A stretch of DNA of 55,140 nt from Smittium culicis (Eukaryota > Kickxellomycota > Harpellomycetes > Harpellales > Legeriomycetaceae). Below are positions 1-9,893 of the stretch, one piece after another; the first letter of the stretch is position 1; every line of letters starts with the position of its first letter. The notes below the pieces were generated by a model, which was given only the letters and a program-made list of their open reading frames with translations, made no database searches and was not told the DNA's origin. The stretch covers positions 1 through 55,140 of the forward strand of contig LSSN01000417.1 in NCBI GenBank assembly GCA_001970855.1. The letters run 5' to 3'. A program made the translations under genes and the position numbers.

Positions 1-145
1 TTTTTTACTGCCAGCAGTAGACCGGTGCCACCTTTGGCGTGATCGGCTTTCGCCTCTATACATGTGTATCCTGGTATGCGGCAGCGGTAAGTTTTTTTCG
101 TTAAAAATGTTTCCTAAATTCGGCGATTTGCGTACTTTTTTTTTT
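1..145 (-). mobile_element. Fragment of a non-LTR retrotransposon endonuclease domain
   Basis: On the minus strand, bases ~100 down to 1 read as an open frame containing YRCRIPGYTCIEAKADHAKG followed by GTGLLLAVK. The pattern IPGY-x-CIE-x-K then GG-x-GLLLAV is typical of the exonuclease-endonuclease-phosphatase (APE-like) domain of LINE-type elements, which nicks target DNA. Just upstream the frame reads I-stop-ETFLTKK, where the family usually has a QET motif with the catalytic Glu; a TAG stands where CAG would be expected. GC content falls sharply upstream of ~95, so the 5' side is decayed or truncated. The rest of the element lies off the left edge. Family assignment is inferred from motif memory and the fragment is short. 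Confidence 0.6.
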
Positions 146-607
146 CGATTTGGAAAATTAAAACCATGCACCAAACTTGGGCACTTACAATTTTATTGCA
201 ATATTTAAACTTCATCTAAAGAGACCAAACTTTTACCAAAATGTAGCTCTTGGCAAGGTCAACAAAGTTGTATTAATAAGTTAAAGTCGATAGACTACGC
301 GTTCGATGGTTATAGTCAATTTTATTTATAAGGGCCTTTAAAAAAGTTAATAGTGGATATGAAATTAAGGCTTTTTTTTTATGGCTAAATTTTTTATAGT
401 AAAATACAAAAAAAAAACAAGGGTGATCATCTCAAATCAAATTTATTAGACAGAAAATAGAGAATATAAAAAGTTCTTTATATATTAATATAATATTATT
501 TATTGAGTTTTAAAGTTAAAACTGCGATAACTAGGAGCAAATAAATGAAGAAAATAAAAAATTTCTTAAATAGAGGTTATTACTAAATTGAAATATTAAT
601 TTTTAAA
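146..607. other. AT-rich spacer
   Basis: No gene is visible. It holds poly-A/T tracts and separates the LINE fragment from the 3' end of the sulfite reductase gene. Confidence 0.6.
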
Positions 608-3160
608 TTAATAGACTTCAAGTACGTATCTCTCATGATCTTTCATTTCTTCGATTGTTTTGCTAGCAGATGCGGCGTTCATGTCCGAATATTCAACGAA
701 TGAATTAACAATAGCTTCTTTAACATCAGCAACGGGCCAGGTAGGTCCACAGAGGTAGAAAGAGCCTTCAGAGTCCAAGAGCCATGATTTAATGATGTCC
801 GAATCCATTGTAAGTTTGTTCTGGATGTACACTTTTTCTTTTTGATCTCTAGAAAATGCGAGCTGGATTCTAGATAATATACCGTCGGTGTGATAAGCTT
901 CAAGCTCCTCGCCATAAAGGTATTCCATCTTTCTGTGACGCGAGCCAAAGTACAAGGCCATTGGACCAATTTCAATTCCTTGTGCTTTTCTATAAGCGCG
1001 CTCCTCGATGAAAGCTTTGAATGGGGCCATACCAGTACCTAGACCAGCCATTATAACAGGCTTCATATCATCTTCAGGTAGTTTCATTGCTGATGGTTTT
1101 ACAGAAACTTTAATTTCATCTCCAATTTTCAAGTTGTTCAAGTAGCGGGTGCACAAACCATATCTTGCTCCGTTTTTGTTATCCCAGCCAACAGTTACGA
1201 TCAAGAGATGAACTTTATTTGGGTGCATATTAGCAGAGGAAGAAATTGAATAATGTCTCTGTTTTATGAATGGAACGTTGTCAATAAGAGCAGAAAATGG
1301 TGGATGAGCTGATTTGAATTCTAAAAGCAGATCAGCATAAGTGACAGTGTCTTCAACACGTTGTTTGAAGCTTTCCTTTCCTTCAGGGGATACGATGTAT
1401 TTGAGCTGAGCAGCCTCGTCCTCATCAGTAGCATGTGCTGCCAAAAATTCGTAGAACTTTTTGCCAGGTCTTCCAAAAATATCTAGCTTCTGCTTTACCC
1501 ACTGGTAAGAAGTGTTGGTAATTGCTTTGTCGCTGAAATACTTGGTAAACAAAGTGTCAGGATTTACTCCGTACCAATTAAGGAAGTTTAATGTATCGTC
1601 CTTATCATTCTCACCATAAACTCCCAACGCTTCACCGATTGCATAAGTTAGGCCAGAGCTTCCGATATCAAACTCGATATGAAACAAGTTTCTGTCATAA
1701 GACTCGGGTGTCAATCTTACTGTTTTTGATACTTTAATAGTATAGATATTTCCATATTCAGGCGAAGTATCTAGAGAGCTGTTGAAAGATTCGTTGAATA
1801 CAACTTGCTTATTGAGCTCGAACAATGAGGTTTCACTTGAAGATAAAGCTTGGGGTTCAGCGAAAGTACTAACTTTATTTGTGTCAACTTCATTTTCTAT
1901 GCTTACAGTTTCGCTTCTAACGCTTGCAGTTTCAGATTCTTGTTTCGATATTACACCGATAGAGCTCAAGATAGTTTTCTCAGCTTCAACCGCATTTGAT
2001 TCAACCAAATTGGTGAAAATGAACTCTGTGGTTGAGTTAATATTTCCGAAATAGTAGTTGGTCAAAATTTCCAAATACAGTCTGCTGGTTTGAGATGAGG
2101 AATAAGGAGTGTTACCCAAAACAACGACTTTTTTACTATTTTCAGTTGACAAAACTGAAGAAATATCTGATGATGTCCATGAACCATACACGTGTATGTC
2201 AATAGCAAGGAATTTTGCAAACAAAGATGAACCGGTAGGCCCAGATTTGAGTGAGGTGAAGCTTTGGTTACCGAAAGAGATAATAGAATTCTCAGAGGAA
2301 GCAGATTTTTGAACGGTCAAAATCTCATACTGAGAACCAAAGAAGGTATTAAAAGATTTGAATAGTTCAGATACGAGGTTCTTTGGTTCATAGTCAGAGT
2401 TCTTTAATGAATCTTCAAAACTTCTGCCAAAAGAAACTAGTCTTTCATAAGAAACCAAATCGGTCAAATCGGAGTGAGTATCATTTTGCGAAGAATAGAA
2501 AAGGTGGAATACAGGCACTCTTAAATACTTAGCAACAAAGTGCGCAAGTATGGCTTTATCAACAGATTCTTTAAGGGAAGAAGAAGTTAAAACTATAGCA
2601 CCAAGTGACGAGAACTCGATGATATTGTTAATATCATCGGTTGAAGTTGAGCTAATGGTCGTTGCGTCACATGAGACATGGAAAACTGTACCTTTGAAGC
2701 TAGAATAGTGATTTATAAGATTCTGCTTGAAGTAGATAAGAGACTCAGAACCAGAGACAACGGAAACTGAAGAGTTGTTGTTGGAGATTGCAGCGGCGCT
2801 GAATCCAGCACCTGATCTAGTTTCCATCAAGGTAGAAATGCTGGGACTGCAATAGATGTTTGAGTTGTTTGTATTTTTCAACGAACTTTCGGTGTAGTTG
2901 AGAACAACTTCAGAAAAGGCGCTGGCAACGTAGCCGACATGATCTTTTGACAAGAGATAGGCAGAAGAATTTGATAGCTTGTTATCAACAATAGATAGAT
3001 TAATGCTTTTGTCGCCAGTTGAGTCTTTGTAGCCTTCATTGTTTGGCGAGCCAGAGCTAGTATTAACTTTAGTGTTTCCTAGAGTAGCTGGATATTCTGG
3101 GGCATGAATACCGCTGATATTCAGAGTGTCTACACCGGCACCATTATTTATAATAGACAT
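608..3160 (-). CDS. MET10: Sulfite reductase [NADPH] flavoprotein component (Met10-like)
   Basis: An intronless 850-aa protein. The C-terminal half is a ferredoxin-NADP reductase-type module. The FAD-binding part starts near residue 470 (RLTPESYDRNLFHIEFDIG), RHYSISSS near 634 is the RxYS FAD motif, GLGTGMAPFKAFIEE near 703 is the NADPH-binding glycine loop, and YLCGP near 800 with the terminal aromatic (VLEVY) closes the fold. The N-terminal ~450 residues resemble the degenerate pyruvate:ferredoxin oxidoreductase-like part of fungal Met10 and begin with a Ser/Asn-rich stretch. In yeast, Met10 passes electrons from NADPH through FAD to the Met5 subunit, which carries FMN and siroheme and reduces sulfite to sulfide. 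No flavodoxin domain is seen here, as expected for Met10. The length is somewhat below yeast Met10 (~1035 aa). The start is the first in-frame ATG, at 3160. Product assignment is firm; the gene symbol rests on family similarity. Confidence 0.93.
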   Translation of the reverse strand: MSIINNGAGVDTLNISGIHAPEYPATLGNTKVNTSSGSPNNEGYKDSTGDKSINLSIVDNKLSNSSAYLLSKDHVGYVASAFSEVVLNYTESSLKNTNNSNIYCSPSISTLMETRSGAGFSAAAISNNNSSVSVVSGSESLIYFKQNLINHYSSFKGTVFHVSCDATTISSTSTDDINNIIEFSSLGAIVLTSSSLKESVDKAILAHFVAKYLRVPVFHLFYSSQNDTHSDLTDLVSYERLVSFGRSFEDSLKNSDYEPKNLVSELFKSFNTFFGSQYEILTVQKSASSENSIISFGNQSFTSLKSGPTGSSLFAKFLAIDIHVYGSWTSSDISSVLSTENSKKVVVLGNTPYSSSQTSRLYLEILTNYYFGNINSTTEFIFTNLVESNAVEAEKTILSSIGVISKQESETASVRSETVSIENEVDTNKVSTFAEPQALSSSETSLFELNKQVVFNESFNSSLDTSPEYGNIYTIKVSKTVRLTPESYDRNLFHIEFDIGSSGLTYAIGEALGVYGENDKDDTLNFLNWYGVNPDTLFTKYFSDKAITNTSYQWVKQKLDIFGRPGKKFYEFLAAHATDEDEAAQLKYIVSPEGKESFKQRVEDTVTYADLLLEFKSAHPPFSALIDNVPFIKQRHYSISSSANMHPNKVHLLIVTVGWDNKNGARYGLCTRYLNNLKIGDEIKVSVKPSAMKLPEDDMKPVIMAGLGTGMAPFKAFIEERAYRKAQGIEIGPMALYFGSRHRKMEYLYGEELEAYHTDGILSRIQLAFSRDQKEKVYIQNKLTMDSDIIKSWLLDSEGSFYLCGPTWPVADVKEAIVNSFVEYSDMNAASASKTIEEMKDHERYVLEVY

Positions 3161-6100
3161 ATTATTTTTATTTATAAAAGGTAGTTTGGATATGTTTGAT
3201 GTAAATTTATTTTGCCTTAAAAAGAAATAATTGAGTTCTTGGATTTATGTTTAATTATATATTCTAGAAATGTATCAGTTTTTATACAATTGGAACTAAA
3301 AAGAAAAAAGTATTTCATATAGGCTTCCATTCCGCTGTAAGACTAAAAAAATGTTTCTAATAAGTACATATGGTGAAATTGGTATAAGGGTTCGTTTCAA
3401 ATTCGCAATATTCAAAGAAATTGTTAAATTTCGTACAGATATTAAAATTAGCAGTAGGGATTTCTAGAAAGTTGGATTTCCAATGAACACTAAGTGATTT
3501 GACGAAAAATGACCAATAGAAAGGCATTAAATTCATGGGCCAAGCCTAGATGATTTACCCCTATAAAAAGTCAGCATTTTTTCGCAGCTAGTTGCTTACT
3601 AAGCTTATAAGATAAGCTACACAATTCTCTCGATTGTTGCATAATTATTCATCCGCTCGATATACTCTACTAGATAAATTAGGCTTCTCTATATCAAAAA
3701 GCCTGCAGCTTATTAGGTTTTGGAGAAAAAGTAACTGCCCAATTTCAACTGTACAAGCCGGAAAAAAATTTCAATTAATAACTATCTTTGCGCTTTGTGG
3801 CCTCAAGAATTTATCATTTTGTTTTAGTCGCAGGGATAAGGAACTAGGCTCGCTCAATAAACATACTTTATATATGCTAGTAATTAGTAATGTTTATTTT
3901 AGTTATCGAAAAATGTGTTTAACCTTTTCCTGGGCGGTGACCTATTTTTGATTATCAAATATAGCCAACTGCATTCATTATAGTAGATTAATTATGAGAA
4001 CTTGAAAATTATTGGCTGTCTGAAGAATGACAGCAAATAACTTATTTGCTTTTTTAATATGATCGAACCAATATATTGATTGTTTTAAATAGCGTTGCAT
4101 GGAAAGGTTTGAATCGCTTTATATGAACTTTATAATTGCATAGCCTCCACCATGAAAATTTTGTAAGAATCAAAATAGTTTATTTATTTACTAGTAGTAA
4201 TAATTCAATCTGTACCTCATTACAAATTTGAGATTTGTGCTGATAGAAAAACATTTATAGTACACTTTTTAATACTATATAATATATTTAAATACACGAA
4301 TTGGTGAATATCATATACCTATTGGTTGGATGATGCAGAATTTAGAGCTTTTACGACCAGAAAAATTATCCAAAGAAATTGAAGAATCAATAGCCTGAAT
4401 TTATTAGTGAAATCCATTGGATAAATATCGCGAATATATTATTTCATGTTTGCAATTTTTTATACAATCAAACTGCCAATATTACTCACTTATCACGTAA
4501 TATCTTTTGCTTTCAATGCCAACTATTTCCCCAAAGCCCTATTCAGCGGCGGTACACCTCTATTGACCTTTAAATCATAGCCAACTGTATTAGACTATTA
4601 AACTTAAATTGCGAATACTTTAGAAATATTGGCATACTGTTAGTAAACAGCAAACAATAAACTTGCTTAAAAATCATATACGAATCATAAAACTGACTTT
4701 TTTATAGACTGCTGAACGGGAAAGGAATAAACATACTACTGTTTACATACAAATTATCTATGTTTATACACAAATAAACTAATCTCTGCCTGTTGATCTA
4801 TGACACATTAGCGTGCCGTGAAATTTTTTTAACTGGCATAATTAAATGCAGCTGCAAATTGCTATATTTGGGAAATTCTTTGGATAAGCGGAACTTTTTT
4901 TCATTGAAATTCTATTTGCTTAATTTTATTAGGTAAATTTATTGGTTGTGTTAGATTATTCATTCTACGATAATTTTTATTAAGGTTATAAAATAAAAAT
5001 ATGTTGCAAAGTAGGAAAAACTTATTAGGAAAAGTTCCGATCCTTGAAATAATCTCACATTTAAGAAATTTGTTTATCAGAGCTCATAATTAAAAGGCTT
5101 TATTATAATAGGTGTACATCATTTATATTAAAATTGACAAGTACTACTTAGCTAAAGAATATCCGATAACTATTCCATGATAATGTTTTATAAAAATTTA
5201 GTAGTTCCCTAGTAACTATTCGCTTAGTTTATTGTATGACGGCACAATTAAAGTATCGTGTTTATCTATAAAATTTAGTATTTGTCAAATGCTTTACATT
5301 CTCTTTTGACTGAGGTAACTTTTCCTTGATAATGATATCATGCAGCGTATTTAAAAAAGCACAATATATTTTATCTTCCCCTATGCGTATCGCCATTCGT
5401 GATCAATGAATTTAGAGATATTACATATCGATTAGATTTGACGAAGGTGGTGTTGTTTTCTCAGATTCCCAATTATAAAAAAGAAGTAACTAACTCTTTA
5501 GACAATATAAAAAACATATTCTGAACAAACTTTTCCATCTGCGTCCATATGGATCTCTGTGCATAGCTGTTTGTTGAAAGGAAGCGTTGTGTCACTTTCC
5601 CATATTTGTGTTTTGGAACCTTTATTTTTTTTTTTAAACTGAGAATTTTGTAAAAGGTTAACCCTAAATCAACTATTAGCTAGGCTCTAATATACAATCA
5701 ATGGTAACGAATTCGACTTTTTCTTTAAATATATTTAATGACTATTTTGCAACCTAATAGCATACTAACTAATCGACTTATGAAATAAAACTATCGATCA
5801 TTAAACTCCATTCTGATTCCAGTGTCAACTGGTACATGTTCTTGGAAAAGAGATTGTTTCGCTTATGGCAATATTATTTAACCCTCACCCGTCCAACACT
5901 CATTAAAAAAATTATTTTATTGATTCATTTATGATTTGAATTAAATATATTATTCGCTGTAAGAATTTAGTATACCAATGATTGCCAGAGCCTTGGAGTT
6001 AAAGTAAAATAACTCAACATAGTTGGATATGTTTGGTAGATCAACAAAAGTCTACCGCGTGATAAAGGGTTAACATGCCTAATTCTATAAAGTCTGCTGA

Positions 6101-6779
6101 AAAATACCAAAAAAATATCACACTCCATTTATAAATATTATGTAAATTAAAAGCCGATTTTGTTTTTGGTTTATTCCGCTTCATGTGAAGAATTATTACA
6201 TGGCTTGAAAAAAGTAATATAAACCGAGGAAAAAAAGCTCAGAATTGTTTTTAAAAATTGCAATTTACTCATAATTTTAACAAATAAGCCAATAGGAATC
6301 GATAATGTATAATTAGAACTTTTATAGGCGATTTAAGCCTCTTTTTTACAAACATTCAGCAACTTTATTTCATTTCAAGTAGTTTTAGTCACAATAATGA
6401 GGTTAATAAAAAAAAAATAATAAGTGGTTTTAATCGCTATACCAGCAAATAAGCTGCACCTTCATTTTTCGTTAACCAACCATCAATGTCCTTTAGTTTT
6501 TATCGTTAGTTAAAAGTTAAATTACGATTTAAAAAAGTGTACTACTTCAAATCCTTAAATCAATTTACCAAATAGCGTTAAAAGCTAATTGATAACCACT
6601 TCTCTCTTCTATTTCCCCCGCACTCCGTTCGCATTATTCTTATAATTGAAATAAACTTTTGGATTAATTAACAGAATTCCTTTTTTAACTTATAACTCGA
6701 TATTCAAATACAAACTCGCTATAAATAAGCTCCTTCAACATTTTCTGCCAATTCTTCCCCCCTTATAGTCTTCGGCATC
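3161..6779. other. Long intergenic region between divergent genes
   Basis: About 3.6 kb upstream of both the sulfite reductase gene (-) and the ERD1-like gene (+). No ORF here has recognisable homology. A short frame at 3634-3951 is open but looks like chance. A CCAAT-type motif (reverse orientation, ATTATTGGCTGTC) lies at ~4008-4020. I saw no CACGTG (Cbf1-type) element close to the sulfite reductase start. Confidence 0.6.
4007..4020 (-). promoter_or_regulatory. CCAAT-box-like motif
   Basis: The minus strand reads GACAGCCAATAATTTT. The same 13-bp core recurs at 27483-27495, and GCCAATAAT recurs twice near 36.6 kb. GCCAAT is the core site of the NF-Y/HAP complex in fungi. The site is ~850 bp upstream of the sulfite reductase start, so a regulatory role is only a possibility. 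Confidence 0.25.
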
Positions 6780-8400
6780 ATGTATCTATCTTTAGCGAGT
6801 CAGTCGATCCTCTTACTATCATTCTGTTTGTTTGGATGGGCTCTTGATCTCTACTTCTTCCATGCATCGAAAGTCAAAGTTTTCAATATATTAGAAATCA
6901 ACTCGAAAAACAGAATCAAAAACTCCTCCTACCGCGCACAAACTCTTACCGTATCCATATTACTCATTATATACTCTTTCTTTTTTAATTACTTGCAGAA
7001 CAACGCCTCTTCTGTCAAGGAAAAAAGAAAGTTTCAATTATACATGTTTGCTCTTTTAGTATTCTTCATTCTGATACCTTCAAGAAGGTTTTTTGGAAAT
7101 TTGAGATCCTCTTTTTTAAGGTTAGTCTCCAAATCTCGCAAAGTTAAATAACTAATCAGTTTAATTAATCTTTTTTTTTGTTTGTTTGATATAGAACCCT
7201 AGGCAGAGTGTTCAATATATTTGCAATTTGTAAAACGGAGTTTTCAGACGTTGTTTTTTCTGATATTCTAACAAGCTGCTCCAAGGTTTTTGCTGATTTG
7301 GCGAATGTTTTTTACATAATTTACCACTCTCTTAAGACATCTACCACGCCTGGTATTGAGGCTGAACTTAAGCGTATTCTGGGGCTGGAAAATGACTCCA
7401 AGTCAATTAACCACATTCAGTTTCAATCGCCATTAGTTAACCCTGCCGTCACTTGGTAAAATTTACCTCTTTATAACATTTGCAATATATTTAAACCATA
7501 TTCCTAATTATGCCGTTTTCCTCCCCCCCCCCCTTTATACCTCTAATTTTAATAGCGTTCCATACTTAATTCGACTCAAGCAATGTATTAACGACTTTAT
7601 TTGCTCAACTCCAAGCAGTATCGACCGAAGACGCCATTTGGCCAATGCTATTAAATACTTCTCTTCTTTGCCTGTCATTTTCCTTTCTGCTTTCCAAAAA
7701 GACTACTACCAAAGCAATAATTATAACCAAGACTGGTTCTTACATTTTCTCTTTTACACATGGTAAAAATTTTTTTGCTTTTTTTGCCAATACATTTTAA
7801 ATCCCTATTTCCTTTCCCCCGCCCTTTTTTTTTTATTAACTCGGCTTTTGTCGTTTAGACTGCTATTCAATTCTGTAATTATAAAATATATATATTTACC
7901 TTATTTTAAATTGACTGATATTTTGTTGATAATTTAAACAACCTTGATTTTTTTTTAGGTTATTTTTTGCTATTTTCAACTCTTGCTACTCATTCTACTG
8001 GGATATCACATTCGATTGGGGTCTTGGTAACTTCAAAACCTTTAATCTCTCTGAATTTGTATATACAATTTTTAATCTAGAACAAAGTTCTGACCAAAAT
8101 TCTCGATCTGATATTAAAGACAAAACTGATTTGCCTGTTTTTGACACTCTTTCTTCAAGTAACAATGCAGTTGTTTATGACGGACCATTTCTTCTACGGA
8201 AAAATTTAGCGTATAAATACAGTTTCATTTACTACATTGTTATAATTATTGACTTTGTACTTAGAGCTACTTGGACAATCAAACTTTCTTCTCATATTAC
8301 CCTCGATAGCATTCCCAACGCTGGTTTCATATTAGGCGCGCTTGAAGTTTTGCGTCGCTGTATATGGATCCTATTCCGTGTTGAAAAAGAAGCTTGTTAA
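6780..8400 (+). CDS. ERD1: ERD1-like EXS-domain membrane protein
   Basis: Four exons: 6780-7120, 7195-7455, 7556-7762 and 7959-8400 (1251 nt, 416 aa). All joins keep the frame. Donors are GTTAGT, GTAAAA and GTAAAA; acceptors are ATAG, ATAG and TTAG. The product has multiple hydrophobic helices and the EXS-domain signature in order: LIPSRRFF, KTEFSDVVFSDILTS, a VPYLIRLKQC helix, RRRHLANAIKYFSSLPVIFL, FNSCYSFYWDITFDWGLG, and DFVLRATWTIKL near the end. EXS proteins include yeast Erd1, needed for Golgi phosphate recycling and retention of luminal ER and Golgi proteins, and the C-terminal half of XPR1/Syg1. No SPX domain precedes the EXS part, which favours Erd1 over Syg1/XPR1. Yeast Erd1 is ~362 aa. 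The neighbouring 8708-9893 gene is convergent with it. Confidence 0.9.
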
Positions 8401-8707
8401 AATATTCTTTTCAACTCAAAAAAAAAATCCCTTCTCTCATTTTCAAATACCCTTAACTTTAAATTTTTTATATTTACGCTATGCATCTCCTAATGTTAAT
8501 GACATCCTATAATATGTAGTTTTTATTTGGCTGCAACCTTTAAATTTCATAAAAAATAAAAATTTACATTTATACAGATACAGATACTGATTTTTACTTT
8601 TTGAAAGCAATTATATTCATAGTAAATCATAACCATTGGTAATTTTGTAAAAAAAAAAAAAAAATTGATAATGATTTACAAAAAATTTATGAAATTAGCT
8701 TTTACTT
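8401..8707. other. Convergent 3' spacer
   Basis: About 300 bp between the 3' ends of the ERD1-like gene and the minus-strand gene. It is AT-rich with an A(15) run near 8650. Nothing else is seen. Confidence 0.5.
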
Positions 8708-9893
8708 TTATCTTTCTATTATCGACTCGATTCTCTTTGCCAACTTTATAAAATTTTCATCTTCAAGGTAAGAGATTATCATTGATTTTATTTTTGCATC
8801 GCTAAAACTATTGTCAATAGTTTCGTTTAATTTATCGCTCGCGTTTTCAAACCCATCATTAAACCCATTCTTGTTATTTTTCATGCTTTCTGTAAAAATA
8901 ATTTTTTGTGACTGATCAAGCGCTCTTTGCGAAAATGAAAATTCGCTGTTTCTTGGTATCTCGAAGTTATCCTTGTTACTTAACAGAGATACATAGTTTT
9001 GGCTATCACATTGTGAATTTTGACTTTTGATATTGTTTATAGTACTATTCTTAGCAGGCTGGCTATAACTAATATCGTTGTAGCCAAATTGAGAGTTATA
9101 TGCGCTAGTTTGCTGGCTATTTTCTATTTGCGAAAACGAAATTTCGTCTTTAAAATACCCAATTGAGCTTTCGCGGCGAATTCTTTCTGAATTTCTTGCG
9201 CTATCATGTTGTTTATACCTTATTCTTCTTTCGCATTCAATGTTCATCCTGCTAATTTCGCCTATAAACATAGGAATTTCATTTACATTGTCAAATACAA
9301 AGTTCATGACAATTGTGAGATTTCCTTTGCCAGTGTCGCATATAACTTTCGGCATTTGAACTTGCTCTTCTGGCTTCAAATACTGATTATAGCTGAAACT
9401 GGAAGCTTTTTCGCTAATGTCAGAATGAGAAACTCTACATCCCACCACTTTTTCGCTGTACACAATTTTTGGGTTTTGCTGTGGTATTGAATTGTAGCTA
9501 TCCTGGCCGTCTTTCCATAGTGGTACTATTGCCTATTAATTAATAATTTAAATACATTTGAATTTTGGAGGTGCAATAAATTTATAATTTTTTTTTTTTA
9601 AAAAAAAGAATGCATGTTTTATGCTTTGGTAATTACGAGAAGTAATATCAAGTAAAAATGTTGTTAATTACGATTATATTTGATATTTGGTTCGTTTGTG
9701 AGCTGTTATATGACCTATTTTCCATATTTGAGATTTGATTCTGTCTGAATACTATTCGGATTGATTTTGACGCGTACTCTACATATAGATATACATTATT
9801 GTATACATTTTTAGGTACGCTATCCCTTTGGCTGCTAGGAAGGCTCTTTCCTGTATAAACGCTTTGTTGAATGAATTTTTTTAATAGATACAT
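8708..9893 (-). CDS. Unrecognised protein; weak Rec114-like architecture
   Basis: At least two exons: 9893-9672 and 9532-8708, with a 139-nt intron (donor GTAATT, acceptor ATAG) that keeps phase 0. This gives 348 aa from the ATG at 9893. The frame is open upstream to a TAG that is itself a good acceptor after a pyrimidine tract (CTTCTAAGCCTTAG), so a further 5' exon is likely; an open frame at 10510-10250 (-) is a candidate. The N-terminal part looks beta-rich (NVYLYVEYASKSIRIVFR). The middle is Ser/Asn/Gln-rich and probably disordered, with repeated SQ sites (SQIENSQQ, SQCDSQ). The last ~35 residues form a helical segment (IKSMIISYLEDENFIKLAKR). An N-terminal PH-like fold, a disordered SQ-rich linker and a short C-terminal helical bundle is the plan of the meiotic double-strand-break protein Rec114, but sequence similarity is too weak to assign it. 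Confidence 0.55.

Noticed and set aside
3634..3951. 105-codon open frame (+)
   Set aside because: It starts at TTG, shows no family motif, and sits in spacer composition with no splice or codon support.
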